DNA of 64,000 nucleotides from Methanosarcina sp. MTP4. Its GTDB lineage: Archaea > Halobacteriota > Methanosarcinia > Methanosarcinales > Methanosarcinaceae. The position numbers were made by a program, and so were the translations under genes. The stretch covers positions 3,372,808 to 3,436,807 of the forward strand of contig NZ_CP009505.1 in assembly GCF_000970045.1 (NCBI RefSeq), given 5' to 3'. The notes beneath the pieces are model-generated. The model was not told the DNA's origin, ran no database searches, and was given only the letters and a program-made list of their open reading frames with translations. Positions 18,995-27,634 of the stretch are shown here, piece after piece. How positions within the stretch are numbered: the stretch's first letter is position 1; the number at the start of each line of letters is the position of its first letter.

Positions 18995-20929
18995 ATGGAG
19001 CTGGGTCTGGGAATCGATACTGGAGGAACATATACCGATGCCGCAATCATGGATATGTTAAACGGGACAATAATCGAATCAAACAAGGCACTTACGACAT
19101 ATCCGGATTTGATAAGAGGAATAACAAATTCTATTGAAGGGTTAAACCCCGACTACCTGAAAAGCATCAAATCCGTATCAGTTTCTACCACTCTTGCCAC
19201 CAATACCACACTTGAGGGAAAAGGCTACCCGGCAGGGATGATCCTTATCGGACACACCGTTCCAAAAAAACTTTCCGGCGATTACGTAATATCGATCAAA
19301 GGCGGCCACGACTCCGATGGAAATGAGAGTGCTCCCCTTGAAGACCTGGAAACAGTAAAGGAGTTTGTCCGGAAGGTAGGAAAAAGGGTAGCTGCTTTTG
19401 CCGTTTCAGGATATTTCGGGGTCAGAAACCCCGAACACGAACTGAAAGTGAAAGAAGCCATCCGGGAAATAACGGACATGCCAGTAGTCTGTGGTCACGA
19501 ACTTTCCCTGAGCCTCGGGGCTTACGAAAGAGCAGTGACAGCCCTTCTGAACGCCCAGCTCATCCCCATAAGCAAGCAGTTCATCAAATCCATCCAGACC
19601 GTGATAGAAGAAAAGGGTATCAACGCCACCCTCATGATGATGAAATGCGACGGCTCTCTTGTAAGGATTGAAGAGGCCCTGCAAAAACCCGTAGAATCCA
19701 TATTCTCAGGCCCTGCCGCAAGTCTTGTCGGGGCAGCCCACCTGACAGGCCTGGACACCTGCGTGACTGTGGATGTGGGAGGTACAAGTACCGATATTGC
19801 CATGATCTCGAAAGGTGTTCCCGAGATCAGCGACTCAGGTGCTAAAGTGGGCGGCTGGAAGACGATGGTGAAGGCTATCAGGATGGACACATCCGCGCTT
19901 GGCGGGGACAGCCAGGTCTGGATTAAAAGGAAGCCGTACCTGGGTCCTAACAGGGTAGTTCCTCTCTGCCTTGCAGCCGCGGAATTCCCGGTGCTGCTGG
20001 AGAAACTCGAAGCCATCGAAAAACCAAAAGAACGCCTGATGGACGAGATCATACAGCCAACAACATTTTTCTTCAGGAACGGGCCTCATTCCGAGGAGCA
20101 CCTTACCGCGGAACTCGGGGAGGACGAAAAAGTAATCCTTGACCTCCTTGGAGAAGAGCCGCTTTCAGTTTATGAAATCTCGGCAAAATCCGGAAAACAC
20201 CCGCTGATGTTTGCCAGCAACCTGAAGGCCCTGATCCAGAAACGCTATGTGGGCCAGGTTGGGTTTACCCCGACAGATGCCCTCCACGTACTGGGGGAAT
20301 ATGCCCGGTGGGATACAAGAGCCTCCTGGCTCGGGGCAAAAATTCTCGGGCCCTACCTGAAAAAGGGCCCGGAAGAGTTTTCCGCCCATATCAAGGCAGA
20401 AGTCGTAAGGAAACTTGCCCTGGAACTGGTATCCTTCTTTGCGGATGACCTGAAGAAAACGGATATTGAAAAACTGATAGGAAAAGAAGCTTACCTGAAA
20501 TTCCGGGTAAAAGTCCCCGTTGTATTAGTAGGGGCTCCGGTGAGGGCCTACCTCAAAGACCTTAACGAGATTATTGACGCAGACATCCGGATCCCCGCAT
20601 ACCACGAAGTTGGAAATGCCGTGGGAGCCCTCGCAGGCAAAGTAATCCACAGGACAGAAGTCCTGATCCGCCCCCTTGCCGCAGGAAATGCCGGGTACAC
20701 GGTGTTCTCCGAACTTGGGAGAGATATCTTCGAAGAGTACGGACATGCCCTGGACTACGGCCTTGAACTCAGCCAGAAACTAGTTTCGGAGTACATGGGC
20801 GGATACGGCTTAGAAATGGAAAACGTCGAGTATGACCTGAAACGAAACGATGTGGGAAGCGCTGGAAAAGCCCCGCTGGAAACCCGCCTGATCGGGATCG
20901 GAGTAGGATCAAACGGAAAACTTGCATAA
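18995..20929 (+). CDS. Hydantoinase A / oxoprolinase-family ATPase
   Basis: This 644-residue protein has the ASKHA-type fold of HyuA, acetone carboxylase beta and 5-oxoprolinase. The N-terminal phosphate loop is LGIDTGGTYTDAA and the second is VDVGGTSTDIAMIS near residue 262. SGPAASLVGAAHL lies just before it. These enzymes use ATP to activate amide or carbonyl substrates and normally work with a HyuB-like partner, which is absent here. GGAGGAAT precedes ATG 18995. It lies between mts copy 1 and chaperonin 1, and 83 bp separate it from the chaperonin, so co-transcription is likely. The substrate is unknown; a role in methyl-sulfur metabolism is only inferred from position. Confidence 0.8.
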   Translation: MELGLGIDTGGTYTDAAIMDMLNGTIIESNKALTTYPDLIRGITNSIEGLNPDYLKSIKSVSVSTTLATNTTLEGKGYPAGMILIGHTVPKKLSGDYVISIKGGHDSDGNESAPLEDLETVKEFVRKVGKRVAAFAVSGYFGVRNPEHELKVKEAIREITDMPVVCGHELSLSLGAYERAVTALLNAQLIPISKQFIKSIQTVIEEKGINATLMMMKCDGSLVRIEEALQKPVESIFSGPAASLVGAAHLTGLDTCVTVDVGGTSTDIAMISKGVPEISDSGAKVGGWKTMVKAIRMDTSALGGDSQVWIKRKPYLGPNRVVPLCLAAAEFPVLLEKLEAIEKPKERLMDEIIQPTTFFFRNGPHSEEHLTAELGEDEKVILDLLGEEPLSVYEISAKSGKHPLMFASNLKALIQKRYVGQVGFTPTDALHVLGEYARWDTRASWLGAKILGPYLKKGPEEFSAHIKAEVVRKLALELVSFFADDLKKTDIEKLIGKEAYLKFRVKVPVVLVGAPVRAYLKDLNEIIDADIRIPAYHEVGNAVGALAGKVIHRTEVLIRPLAAGNAGYTVFSELGRDIFEEYGHALDYGLELSQKLVSEYMGGYGLEMENVEYDLKRNDVGSAGKAPLETRLIGIGVGSNGKLA

Positions 20930-21012
20930 AAATTGTAAAATAAAAATACAGGTCAAAAATTAAAGGTTAAGAAGCAGGTCAAGACCGATCAACACAATCA
21001 GGGGAAAAAAAC

Positions 21013-22620
21013 ATGGCAAGCGAACTGAAAACGTCTAACGGTACTAATCCGGAAAGCCGGGACGGAATGGCAAACCTGGCAAGGACAATAAGAGACAAGA
21101 TCCTCATCAACGAACCGGTAAAAGAAGAAGGGCTTATCGACCAGCTAGAAAGGGCTGCAAAGGAAATCGACGAGCTTCTGGCATCATCCCTGGGTCCTAA
21201 AGGGATGAACAAGATGGTAGTAAACCCGGTGAACGACGTATTCATAACAAACGACGGGAAGGTCATCCTCAAGGAAATGGACGTCCTCCACCCGATCGTA
21301 ACTACCCTCAAAAAGCTTGCGGAATCCATGGACAAGGCCTGCGGGGACGGAACTAAAACCGCAGTGATCCTGGCAAGCAACCTGATTAAAAACGCAATTG
21401 AGCTGATAAGAGCCGGAGTCCACCCCACTATTATAATAGAAGGCTATGAACTTGCCCTGCAAAAAGCCTATGAAATGCTCCGGTACAGCATAAGGCAGGC
21501 AGGAGAAGAGGATGTCAGGACCACGATTACATGCTCTGCCACAGGGAAAGGAGTGGAGAGAAAGCAGGCGGAAGAGATTACGGACGTCGTACTGGGAGTT
21601 ATCGCCCACCTGAGCGAGACGCAGAAAGGCCGCCTCGACCTCAACCGGAACGTGAAGGTCCTGAAGAAGGTGGGAGGGCCGGAGATGGTGGCCCTGGAAG
21701 GCCTGATAATGGACGAAAACCCGGCAAGGACGGATATGCCAAAGGACTTTGAAAACCCCTCGGTGCTCCTGATCAATTACGACCTCAAGATTAAAAGCGG
21801 ATACCTCAACCCCCAGCACAACCTGAGAATGGATTCCGTGCAGACAGCCCTTATGTTTGAGGAAAGAAAGAAGGAGATGTGCAGGGAGCTTGCGGGAAAA
21901 ATAATCAATTCGGGCGCAAACGTCCTCTTTTGCGAGGGAGATATAGACCCCTATATCGAGACCCTGCTTCGAGACAGCAAGATACTGGCTTTCAAGAAAC
22001 TGAAAATGAAAGACCTGGAAAAGCTTTCTGAAGCCACGGGTACGACCCTGATGAGCAAGAATGACGAGATTCTGCCCCGGCACCTCGGTAAAGCCGACAG
22101 GATTAAGCTTGAAAAACGAAACAGGGAAAACTTCGTATTCATAACCGTGAAGGGAAAACCGATTTCCACGATCCTGATATGGGACCCGACAAGGTACGGG
22201 CTGGACAAGGTGGAAGAAGCAGTGGATGACGCCCTTAACAATGCTGCTTTCCTCATAAAAAACAGGGAGATAGTAAACGGCGGAGGCGCAATTGAGTTTG
22301 AACTGGCCCACATGATCAGGATATTTGCGGCAACACAGACAGGAAAGAAACAGCTGGCTATCCTGGCATACGCCGGAGCCCTGGAAAAGGTTCCGGAAAC
22401 CCTGGCAAGAAATGCGGGAATGAAAACCATCGATGCGATGGTGGAGATGAGAAACGCCTACGCCAGAGGAGTGGAGGCAAGGATAGATATCTCAAGGAAA
22501 GTTACGGATAAGGGGCCGAAAGTCTACGATTCGGCAACGATCAAGAAACTTGCCCTGATATCGGCAACAGAAACCGCAAGAAACGTCCTCAGGATTGACG
22601 AGATAATCCCAAAAGCCTGA
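21013..22620 (+). CDS. Diverged group II-like chaperonin (copy 1)
   Basis: This 535-residue thermosome-fold protein has LGPKGMNKM (residues 60-68), ITNDGKVIL with Asp81, GDGTK at 111-115, an AVDDAL element near 393 and NGGGAIEFELA near 408. It differs from ordinary thermosome subunits. GDGTT is GDGTK, and the C-terminus ends RIDEIIPKA without the Gly-Met-rich tail. It probably belongs with the extra Hsp60-4/Hsp60-5 proteins described for Methanosarcina. It may fold or assemble the products of neighbouring mts and hydantoinase genes; this is inference. ATG 21013 is preceded by GGGGA. The structured RNA at 22655 begins about 40 nt after the stop. Confidence 0.88.
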   Translation: MASELKTSNGTNPESRDGMANLARTIRDKILINEPVKEEGLIDQLERAAKEIDELLASSLGPKGMNKMVVNPVNDVFITNDGKVILKEMDVLHPIVTTLKKLAESMDKACGDGTKTAVILASNLIKNAIELIRAGVHPTIIIEGYELALQKAYEMLRYSIRQAGEEDVRTTITCSATGKGVERKQAEEITDVVLGVIAHLSETQKGRLDLNRNVKVLKKVGGPEMVALEGLIMDENPARTDMPKDFENPSVLLINYDLKIKSGYLNPQHNLRMDSVQTALMFEERKKEMCRELAGKIINSGANVLFCEGDIDPYIETLLRDSKILAFKKLKMKDLEKLSEATGTTLMSKNDEILPRHLGKADRIKLEKRNRENFVFITVKGKPISTILIWDPTRYGLDKVEEAVDDALNNAAFLIKNREIVNGGGAIEFELAHMIRIFAATQTGKKQLAILAYAGALEKVPETLARNAGMKTIDAMVEMRNAYARGVEARIDISRKVTDKGPKVYDSATIKKLALISATETARNVLRIDEIIPKA

Positions 22621-22654
22621 ATGAAAGCTGAGTAATCAGAAAAAATTGAAAAAA

Positions 22655-22790
22655 TCAATCACGCTGATGACAATGCCTTAAATACCTCTCTCCAGGGCAT
22701 TGTTCATCTATTCCCAAAATAGTGAGTTAGACCTGCAACGCCTTCTCAGGAGAGGTACATTTTGCCATTTTAATGTGCTTTTCCTGGAAG
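22655..22790 (+). ncRNA. Structured RNA repeat, copy A (after chaperonin 1)
   Basis: First hairpin: GATGACAATGCC (22666-22677) pairs with GGCATTGTTCATC (22696-22708), with one bulged T. The conserved linker AGACCTGCAACGCC follows. Second hairpin: CAGGA/TCCTG (22747-22751 and 22782-22786) and GTACA/TGTGC enclose a loop with TTTGCCATTT at 22761-22770. The same order of elements recurs at 23238 and 30121. It could be the chaperonin 3' UTR or a separate RNA. Confidence 0.75.
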
Positions 22791-23237
22791 AAAGAAAGTC
22801 TACAGCCCCAAAATGCCCCGGAACGTCCGGTCCTGGACCAAAGCCCCCGGAATAGATACAGCATTACTCCATTCCGGGCACTCCATTTTACCAGGATTGG
22901 AAACAGTATAGAAAATTCCGGGAAATCCCCGGGACCGGAGATACCCTGCCACCTCGAACACCGGGTAGAAAACGGGGCGCCGAACCTCAAAAAGTTCAGG
23001 GATGGATGCACTGCCTTCAAGCAGGACAATTTCCGCTTGCAAGAGGGCCGTATCACAAAGCCCGGGACACATTTAGACGAAACTGTAGTGCCCCTTCTGT
23101 CATCATTTATAGGGCAGGACCGGGGGCGCTGCGGGATAAACGGACACCTGCACCACAGCAAGAGAAAAGACGAAAAGCAGAAAATCAAAGTTGCGCTGGC
23201 GCACCCCGCAACAAGTTGGCGGGGTATTTGACTGAAA
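22791..23237. other. GC-rich hairpin-rich spacer between RNA copies A and B
   Basis: This stretch is visibly richer in G and C than other intergenic DNA in the window. It holds many inverted repeats, such as GGTCC-T-GGACC, CCCGGAAT (22846-22853) with ATTCCGGG (22871-22878), and GTTGCG/CGCAAC near 23190-23210. Open frames exist on both strands but none has a ribosome-binding site or recognisable product. It may be part of a long structured RNA or decayed extra copies. Confidence 0.5.
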
Positions 23238-23530
23238 TGAATCACGCTGATGACAATGCCTTAAATCCCCATCTCTATGGGCATTGTTCATCTATCCCCC
23301 AAGAAGTGAGTAATAGACCTGCAATGCCATCTCCCGGGACTGTAAATGTTTGCCATTTTTATGCGCAGTCCCGGGAGGTAAACGGCCTATACACCCATAA
23401 AAGCCCCGGAAAGCTAGATCCTGGACCTTGTTTGCCATTTCAATGGTCTATAACGGATCGGTAAAACGGAGGCCCTATAAGAGGAAATGATGCCCCATCG
23501 TTTTTTACATCCAGTCTCCACTGGGGCATC
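23238..23530 (+). ncRNA. Structured RNA repeat, copy B
   Basis: First hairpin: GATGACAATGCC (23249-23260) with GGCATTGTTCATC (23280-23292). Second hairpin: a perfect 12-bp stem CTCCCGGGACTG (23331-23342) / CAGTCCCGGGAG (23366-23377) with TTTGCCATTT at 23349-23358 in the loop. Third hairpin: GATCC...TGGACCTTG / CAA-T-GGTCTA...GGATC, which presents TTTGCCATTT (23431-23440) as the exact apical loop. A final stem GATGCCCCA (23489-23497) / TGGGGCATC (23522-23530) may end the transcript. Confidence 0.75.
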
Positions 23531-23801
23531 AGGACCTTACCATGGATTCAAGATAGAGACACCTGCCTCAAAACCGGCTTTTCAATTTTGTCGAGCGCAG
23601 GGTCAGTAGCCAAAAAATACCTGAAGAAATACACAGGATCGAGAATACCCACAGTTCCAACATAGGGAAGATTAGGGAGAATATAAATATTTTTGGATTG
23701 AAAAATTATAAAAATGGTTTTGTATGTAATAAACTCTCAAAGAGGATTTTCACACACGTGAACTGTGCAAATTCCAAAGGATTTCAAGGGAAGTTAGAAA
23801 T

Positions 23802-23930
23802 ATGGACCTTTTGCTCAAATCCCTGACAGGTAAAGATGTGGACAAATTACCTGTACTCCCTGCAGATCTAACAGGCACTTCGAAACTTATACAGAGAGCA
23901 GGCCTTCCGGATAGAAAAAAGGTATTATAA
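23802..23930 (+). pseudogene. Fragment of a corrinoid-type methyltransferase
   Basis: A 42-codon frame starting MDLLLKSLTGKDVDKLPVLP resembles the N-terminus of MtaA/MtbA-like methyltransferases of the uroporphyrinogen decarboxylase family, which begin with an L..L.G..VDR.PV pattern. It stops in TAA after 42 codons, and the rest of the domain is absent. I read it as a remnant left by rearrangement in the methyltransferase island. A real small protein is unlikely. Confidence 0.45.
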
Positions 23931-23991
23931 GTTTCCCTTGAGACCTGAAAAATAAAACAAATTTATTCGTGGAAATGGAGAGAGGAAAAAC

Positions 23992-24198
23992 ATGAAAAAA
24001 ATAGGTGTTTCTTCCCAATTGTGTGAGTATACAAGGAAAATAAGTGGAAAGATCAAATGGGATAAAAGCTCTGTGGAACGTCAGGTTCCATATGCAACCT
24101 TAAACATTTGCAATATAGAAAAAAGACTTTCTGTTGAGGTCCCGGAGTTGAATTTCTGGAGTTGCCCCCAGGCAAAGGGTCAGAAGTTGATATTATGA
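23992..24198 (+). CDS. Shortened relative of the Cys-rich small protein at 32765
   Basis: This 68-residue frame starts MKKIGVSSQLCEYTRKISG, behind a GAGAGGAAAA site. Its first 25 residues resemble the start of the 142-residue protein at 32765 (KVSSYICGITHTIMGRVEGDK). Its middle PYATLNICNIEKR resembles PPAVFNICSIEKE of that protein. About 60 central residues, including most of the Cys cluster, are missing. Its TGA overlaps the ATG of the following regulator (ATGA at 24195-24198), a layout typical of translational coupling. So it may be a decayed gene whose translation still matters for regulator expression. Confidence 0.5.
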   Translation: MKKIGVSSQLCEYTRKISGKIKWDKSSVERQVPYATLNICNIEKRLSVEVPELNFWSCPQAKGQKLIL

Positions 24199-24968
24199 GC
24201 GGGATTGTAGATTTGATCTTTTATTCTGAAAAAAGGAAAGAAATTCTTATATTGCTTGCTGAGAGCCCAAAAAGCGCCGACGAAATCAAAAACGGACTTT
24301 GTGGCGACACACTTTCAATAACTCCACAGCTAAAAAAGCTGAAGGACATGGACATTATTGTCCAGCACGAAGATACCTTCGAACTCACGGATATAGGGAA
24401 AATAATTGTTAAAAAAATGCTGCCTCTAACCGAACTCTTCCAGGCCTTTGAGGACAACAACGATTACTGGTCAAAGCACGACCGAAGGCCAATCCCCGAG
24501 CACCTGATAAATAAAATGCACATGCTTGGGAAATGCAAAGTGGATGAGCCTGACCTTGGTCACCTTTTCGAATTCCCGAACGAGCTGAAAGAAATAGTAT
24601 TCAGATCCACAAGGCTCAGAGTGTTTTACTCGTTCTTTTGCCCTGAATCTCCTGCAATTCAGGAAACCTGCGCAAAAAAAGGGACAAAAATGGACCTGAT
24701 TATGGATGAAAAAGTATACAGCAGATTAAAAAACGACTTTGAGGACACATACAGGACCCTTCTTGAAAATAATGTTCCACTCTACGTTTACAAAGGAGAA
24801 ACAAAACCCTCTTCATTTATGGTCACCGATGAGTTTATAACCCTGAAACTCTTTAGAAAAAAAGGAGAGTTTGACCACCGAAGGTTAATGAGTTTCAACA
24901 AAAGTGCCATTGAATGGGGAGACGAGCTGGCGGATTACTACATCGGACTCTCGGAGAAAGTAAATTAA
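24195..24968 (+). CDS. Msr-type winged-helix regulator (DUF1724 family), second copy
   Basis: This 257-residue paralogue of the protein at 14664 has the same layout. The N-terminal winged helix contains SEKRKEILILLAESPKSADEIK and SITPQLKKLKDMDII. The C-terminal DUF1724-like domain contains SSFMVTDEFITLKLF. ATG 24195 aligns with the paralogue; a longer frame from TTG 24162 would add 11 unrelated residues. It overlaps the upstream short gene by 4 bp. It stands 720 bp before mts copy 2 and is the likely regulator of that gene. Confidence 0.82.
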   Translation: MSGIVDLIFYSEKRKEILILLAESPKSADEIKNGLCGDTLSITPQLKKLKDMDIIVQHEDTFELTDIGKIIVKKMLPLTELFQAFEDNNDYWSKHDRRPIPEHLINKMHMLGKCKVDEPDLGHLFEFPNELKEIVFRSTRLRVFYSFFCPESPAIQETCAKKGTKMDLIMDEKVYSRLKNDFEDTYRTLLENNVPLYVYKGETKPSSFMVTDEFITLKLFRKKGEFDHRRLMSFNKSAIEWGDELADYYIGLSEKVN

Positions 24969-24997
24969 AGTGAAAACTGCAACATATCCTGCTGTAA

Positions 24998-25024
24998 CCA
25001 GCGGTGTATTTTTTGCACCGCTGG
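24998..25024 (+). terminator. Perfect 9-bp hairpin after the second regulator
   Basis: CCAGCGGTG and CACCGCTGG form a perfect 9-bp stem around a T-rich loop, 30 nt after the regulator stop. It separates the regulator from mts copy 2. Confidence 0.6.
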
Positions 25025-25046
25025 AATAAATTCAAAACCATAAAGG

Positions 25047-25116
25047 TTTTAATCTTGTTTTTTAATCTTGTTTTTTAATCCTGCTTTTCAATCCTGCTTT
25101 TCAATCCTGCTTTTTT
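25047..25116. repeat. 14-bp tandem repeat
   Basis: About five imperfect copies of a unit close to TTTTCAATCCTGCT follow the terminator. Confidence 0.75.
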
Positions 25117-25249
25117 GATACACCGTCCAGTAAATATTGAATCAACGTGCCCTGAACAATACCCTCAAATATTTCAAGAGGGAAAATTTTTGAAGGCACA
25201 TATTTTGACTGGGTCCCATTATCCAGGAAGGAATCTTTTTTTGCCTCCA

Positions 25250-25450
25250 TTCCTAAAAGGCACACTTTCCTATTTGATCTAAATTCCCGAAAGGTATTCT
25301 TTCCTATTTGACCCAGGTTCCCAAAAGAGGAAGATCTGAAAACATGGAGATACCCGCAAAAGAGAAAAGTTGAAAAAAGAATGTCACAGAAAATATTTAA
25401 TATAATATAAAAAACCGCGTCGGCTATGCTATATATTATTGAAGGCTACT
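25250..25450 (+). promoter_or_regulatory. Promoter region of mts copy 2
   Basis: TTTCCTATTTGA occurs at 25266-25277 and again at 25300-25311, inside a 34-bp tandem duplication that also repeats TTCCC and AAAG. A TATA-rich run (TTTAATATAATATAAAAA) begins near 25397, which would give a 5' leader of about 260 nt before the ATG. The paired motif may be a regulator site. Confidence 0.45.
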
Positions 25451-25689
25451 AATTGAATGGTTACTACCATAGCAAAAAGGTGAACATCAGGAAGCCGGAA
25501 AAACAGTTATTTTCAGACCAATCCGATGAAAGATCATCTATTCAGGGAAGCAACGGTTGGATGGGCATCAAGAGCTCTATGGAAAAATTAAGGGGCAGGG
25601 ATTTCTGAACTGACCCTTACCTGCAGCATTATATGGAAAAAGGAATGCCGTGACCTGGCACACCTAATCTTGAAAAAAGGAGATTTTCA

Positions 25690-27585
25690 ATGGCAAAAGA
25701 AGACATTTTAAACGGTTTAGCGGACGCTGTAGTTGAAGGCGACGACGACATTGCAGAAGAATTTGCACAAAAAGCCCTTGATGAGGAAGTTGATGCATAC
25801 GAAGCAATTGTCGACGGGCTTGCAAAGGGTATGAAGATCATCAGTGACATGTACGAGAAGGGAGAAGCATTCGTGCCAAGCCTTCTGCTCGCAGCTGACG
25901 CAATGTATGCCGGAATGGACATCCTCACTCCCTACATCAACGCAGACACAAGCGCTGAGCCCAAGAACGTTATCATCGGTACCGTCGAAGGGGACGTGCA
26001 CGACATCGGAAAGAACCTTGTTAAGACCATGATGACAGCAGCAGGTTTCAACATGATCGACCTCGGCTGCGACGTGCCTCTCGACAAGTTCGCAGAAGTT
26101 GCAAAGGAAAAAAGGGCAACCGGTATCTCCATGAGCACACTCATGACCACCACCATGGGCGGCATGGAAACAGTTATCGAGCAGCTCCAGGAGGTAGGTA
26201 TCAGAGACTCCCTCGTAGTTATGATAGGTGGCGCACCTGTTTCCAGAGACTTCGCAGACTCGATCGGCGCAGACGGCACAGCCCTTGACGCCAGCGCAGC
26301 AGTCGAAACCATGACCTCCCTTGCAAGCGAACTTCCTGCCGATTCCTGGAGCGACTCCTCAATCGCAGAAAGCAAGATGAAGTACAAGGAAATCCTGGCC
26401 CAGAAAGGAACAAAAGAAAATATAGACATCGGTCTTATAACCGCCGAAAAGGTCATAGCAGAGTTCGAATCTGTCGTGCCCAAGTTCAACGAAACCATGA
26501 CCAAGATTGAGAGGTTCTCCGCATCCTTCGAAGACAAGAAGGTCGACAGGCTTCCGATCGCAACTCTTGCCTGCGGTGTATCCAGAAAGTTCGTGCCCTG
26601 TTCTTACAAGGAGTACTCGACAAGTGCAGAGAAGTACGCAGAAAGTGCCTTCACAGGTATCAAATACTTTAACATGGACACTTTCGTCGGGCTGACCGAT
26701 CTTTGTGTGGATGCAGCCGACTTCGGCGCAGAGATAAGGTACCCCGAAGAAGACACCCCTGCAGCAATCGGCCACCTTGAAGACTACGAGAAACTCGAAG
26801 TCCCCGAAATCAAGGAAGGAACCCGGGCTTACAACCTCATCCAGGGTAACAAGCTCGCAACCGAGAAGGCCCACTCCATCGATGCCCCCATGACCGCCCT
26901 GATCGAAGGCCCGATGGTCGCCCTGACCCAGATTATGGGAGCAACCCGCGTGCTTTCCGATCTCAGGACCAACCCGGATGTCGTCCTCAAGGCCCTTGAC
27001 AAGACAGCTACCTACGTTGAAGAGATCATGAAGGGCATGTTCGAAGAAGCCCAGCCAGACAACCTCTGTATGGTAACCCTCTGGACCAACAACGTCATCC
27101 TCAGCGCTGACGAATACATGAAGTCCGAAGGTCAGATCATGCAGAACAGGGTTGCTCCGCTCTACAAGCAGTACAACAAGCCAACGGTCATCCACAACTG
27201 TTCCGACGCCCCGCACTGGGACCTCATCAGCAAGTGGGACACCAAATACTACAGCTACACCTTCTATCCGGATGAAGTCAACAAGGGATCCAAGGACCAC
27301 AAGCACCTGATCTCCACCTACGGCAAGGACACAATGTTCGCCGGGGAAGTCAGTCCGATCCTTTTCCTCGACAACTCCCCAGAAGGCATCGAGAAAATGA
27401 AAGCAGACACCGTGAACCTCCAGGAGAGCGTCCTCACCGCCCTCAAGGAAAACGGCATGCAGTCCAAGTATGCGATTGCAACCGGCTGTGAAGTGCCGCC
27501 AGGAGCACCCTGTGACGCTATCACTGCCCAGACCTACACTGTAGCAGAGAAGGGACCGGAAATCTACAAGAAGATCATCGGATAA
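25690..27585 (+). CDS. Corrinoid/methyltransferase fusion, methylsulfide:CoM methyltransferase (copy 2)
   Basis: This 631-residue paralogue of the gene at 16426 has the same architecture. The N-terminal cobalamin domain contains GDVHDIGKN with His104 as the cobalt ligand. The C-terminal zinc methyltransferase has His502-x-Cys504 and Cys600 (IHNC, TGCEVPP). The expected reaction is methyl transfer from methylated thiols to coenzyme M. AAGGAG precedes ATG 25690 at good spacing. The start region reads AATGGCAAAA, perfectly complementary to the loop sequence of the structured RNAs in this island. Codon use is that of a highly expressed gene. A strong hairpin terminator follows. Confidence 0.92.
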   Translation: MAKEDILNGLADAVVEGDDDIAEEFAQKALDEEVDAYEAIVDGLAKGMKIISDMYEKGEAFVPSLLLAADAMYAGMDILTPYINADTSAEPKNVIIGTVEGDVHDIGKNLVKTMMTAAGFNMIDLGCDVPLDKFAEVAKEKRATGISMSTLMTTTMGGMETVIEQLQEVGIRDSLVVMIGGAPVSRDFADSIGADGTALDASAAVETMTSLASELPADSWSDSSIAESKMKYKEILAQKGTKENIDIGLITAEKVIAEFESVVPKFNETMTKIERFSASFEDKKVDRLPIATLACGVSRKFVPCSYKEYSTSAEKYAESAFTGIKYFNMDTFVGLTDLCVDAADFGAEIRYPEEDTPAAIGHLEDYEKLEVPEIKEGTRAYNLIQGNKLATEKAHSIDAPMTALIEGPMVALTQIMGATRVLSDLRTNPDVVLKALDKTATYVEEIMKGMFEEAQPDNLCMVTLWTNNVILSADEYMKSEGQIMQNRVAPLYKQYNKPTVIHNCSDAPHWDLISKWDTKYYSYTFYPDEVNKGSKDHKHLISTYGKDTMFAGEVSPILFLDNSPEGIEKMKADTVNLQESVLTALKENGMQSKYAIATGCEVPPGAPCDAITAQTYTVAEKGPEIYKKIIG

Positions 27586-27593
27586 AACGGGAG

Positions 27594-27634
27594 AAAAGTC
27601 GCTTCCTGAAAAACAAGCAAGCTTCGACTTTTTT
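27594..27634 (+). terminator. Terminator of mts copy 2
   Basis: AAAAGTCG (27594-27601) pairs with CGACTTTT (27625-27632), with a further AAGC/GCTT inside, and ends in a T run. A second T run follows at about 27650. It lies 8 nt after the mts stop codon. Confidence 0.65.

Noticed and set aside
21184-22311. A 375-codon minus-strand open frame opposite chaperonin 1 (with a similar one opposite chaperonin 2)
   Set aside because: It mirrors codon bias of the chaperonin gene and has no recognisable product. The same shadow in the paralogue follows from near-identical DNA.
22727-23245. Overlapping open frames of 150-170 codons on both strands in the RNA region
   Set aside because: No ribosome-binding site, no family, Cys/Arg/Pro-rich random composition, and they run through the conserved hairpins.
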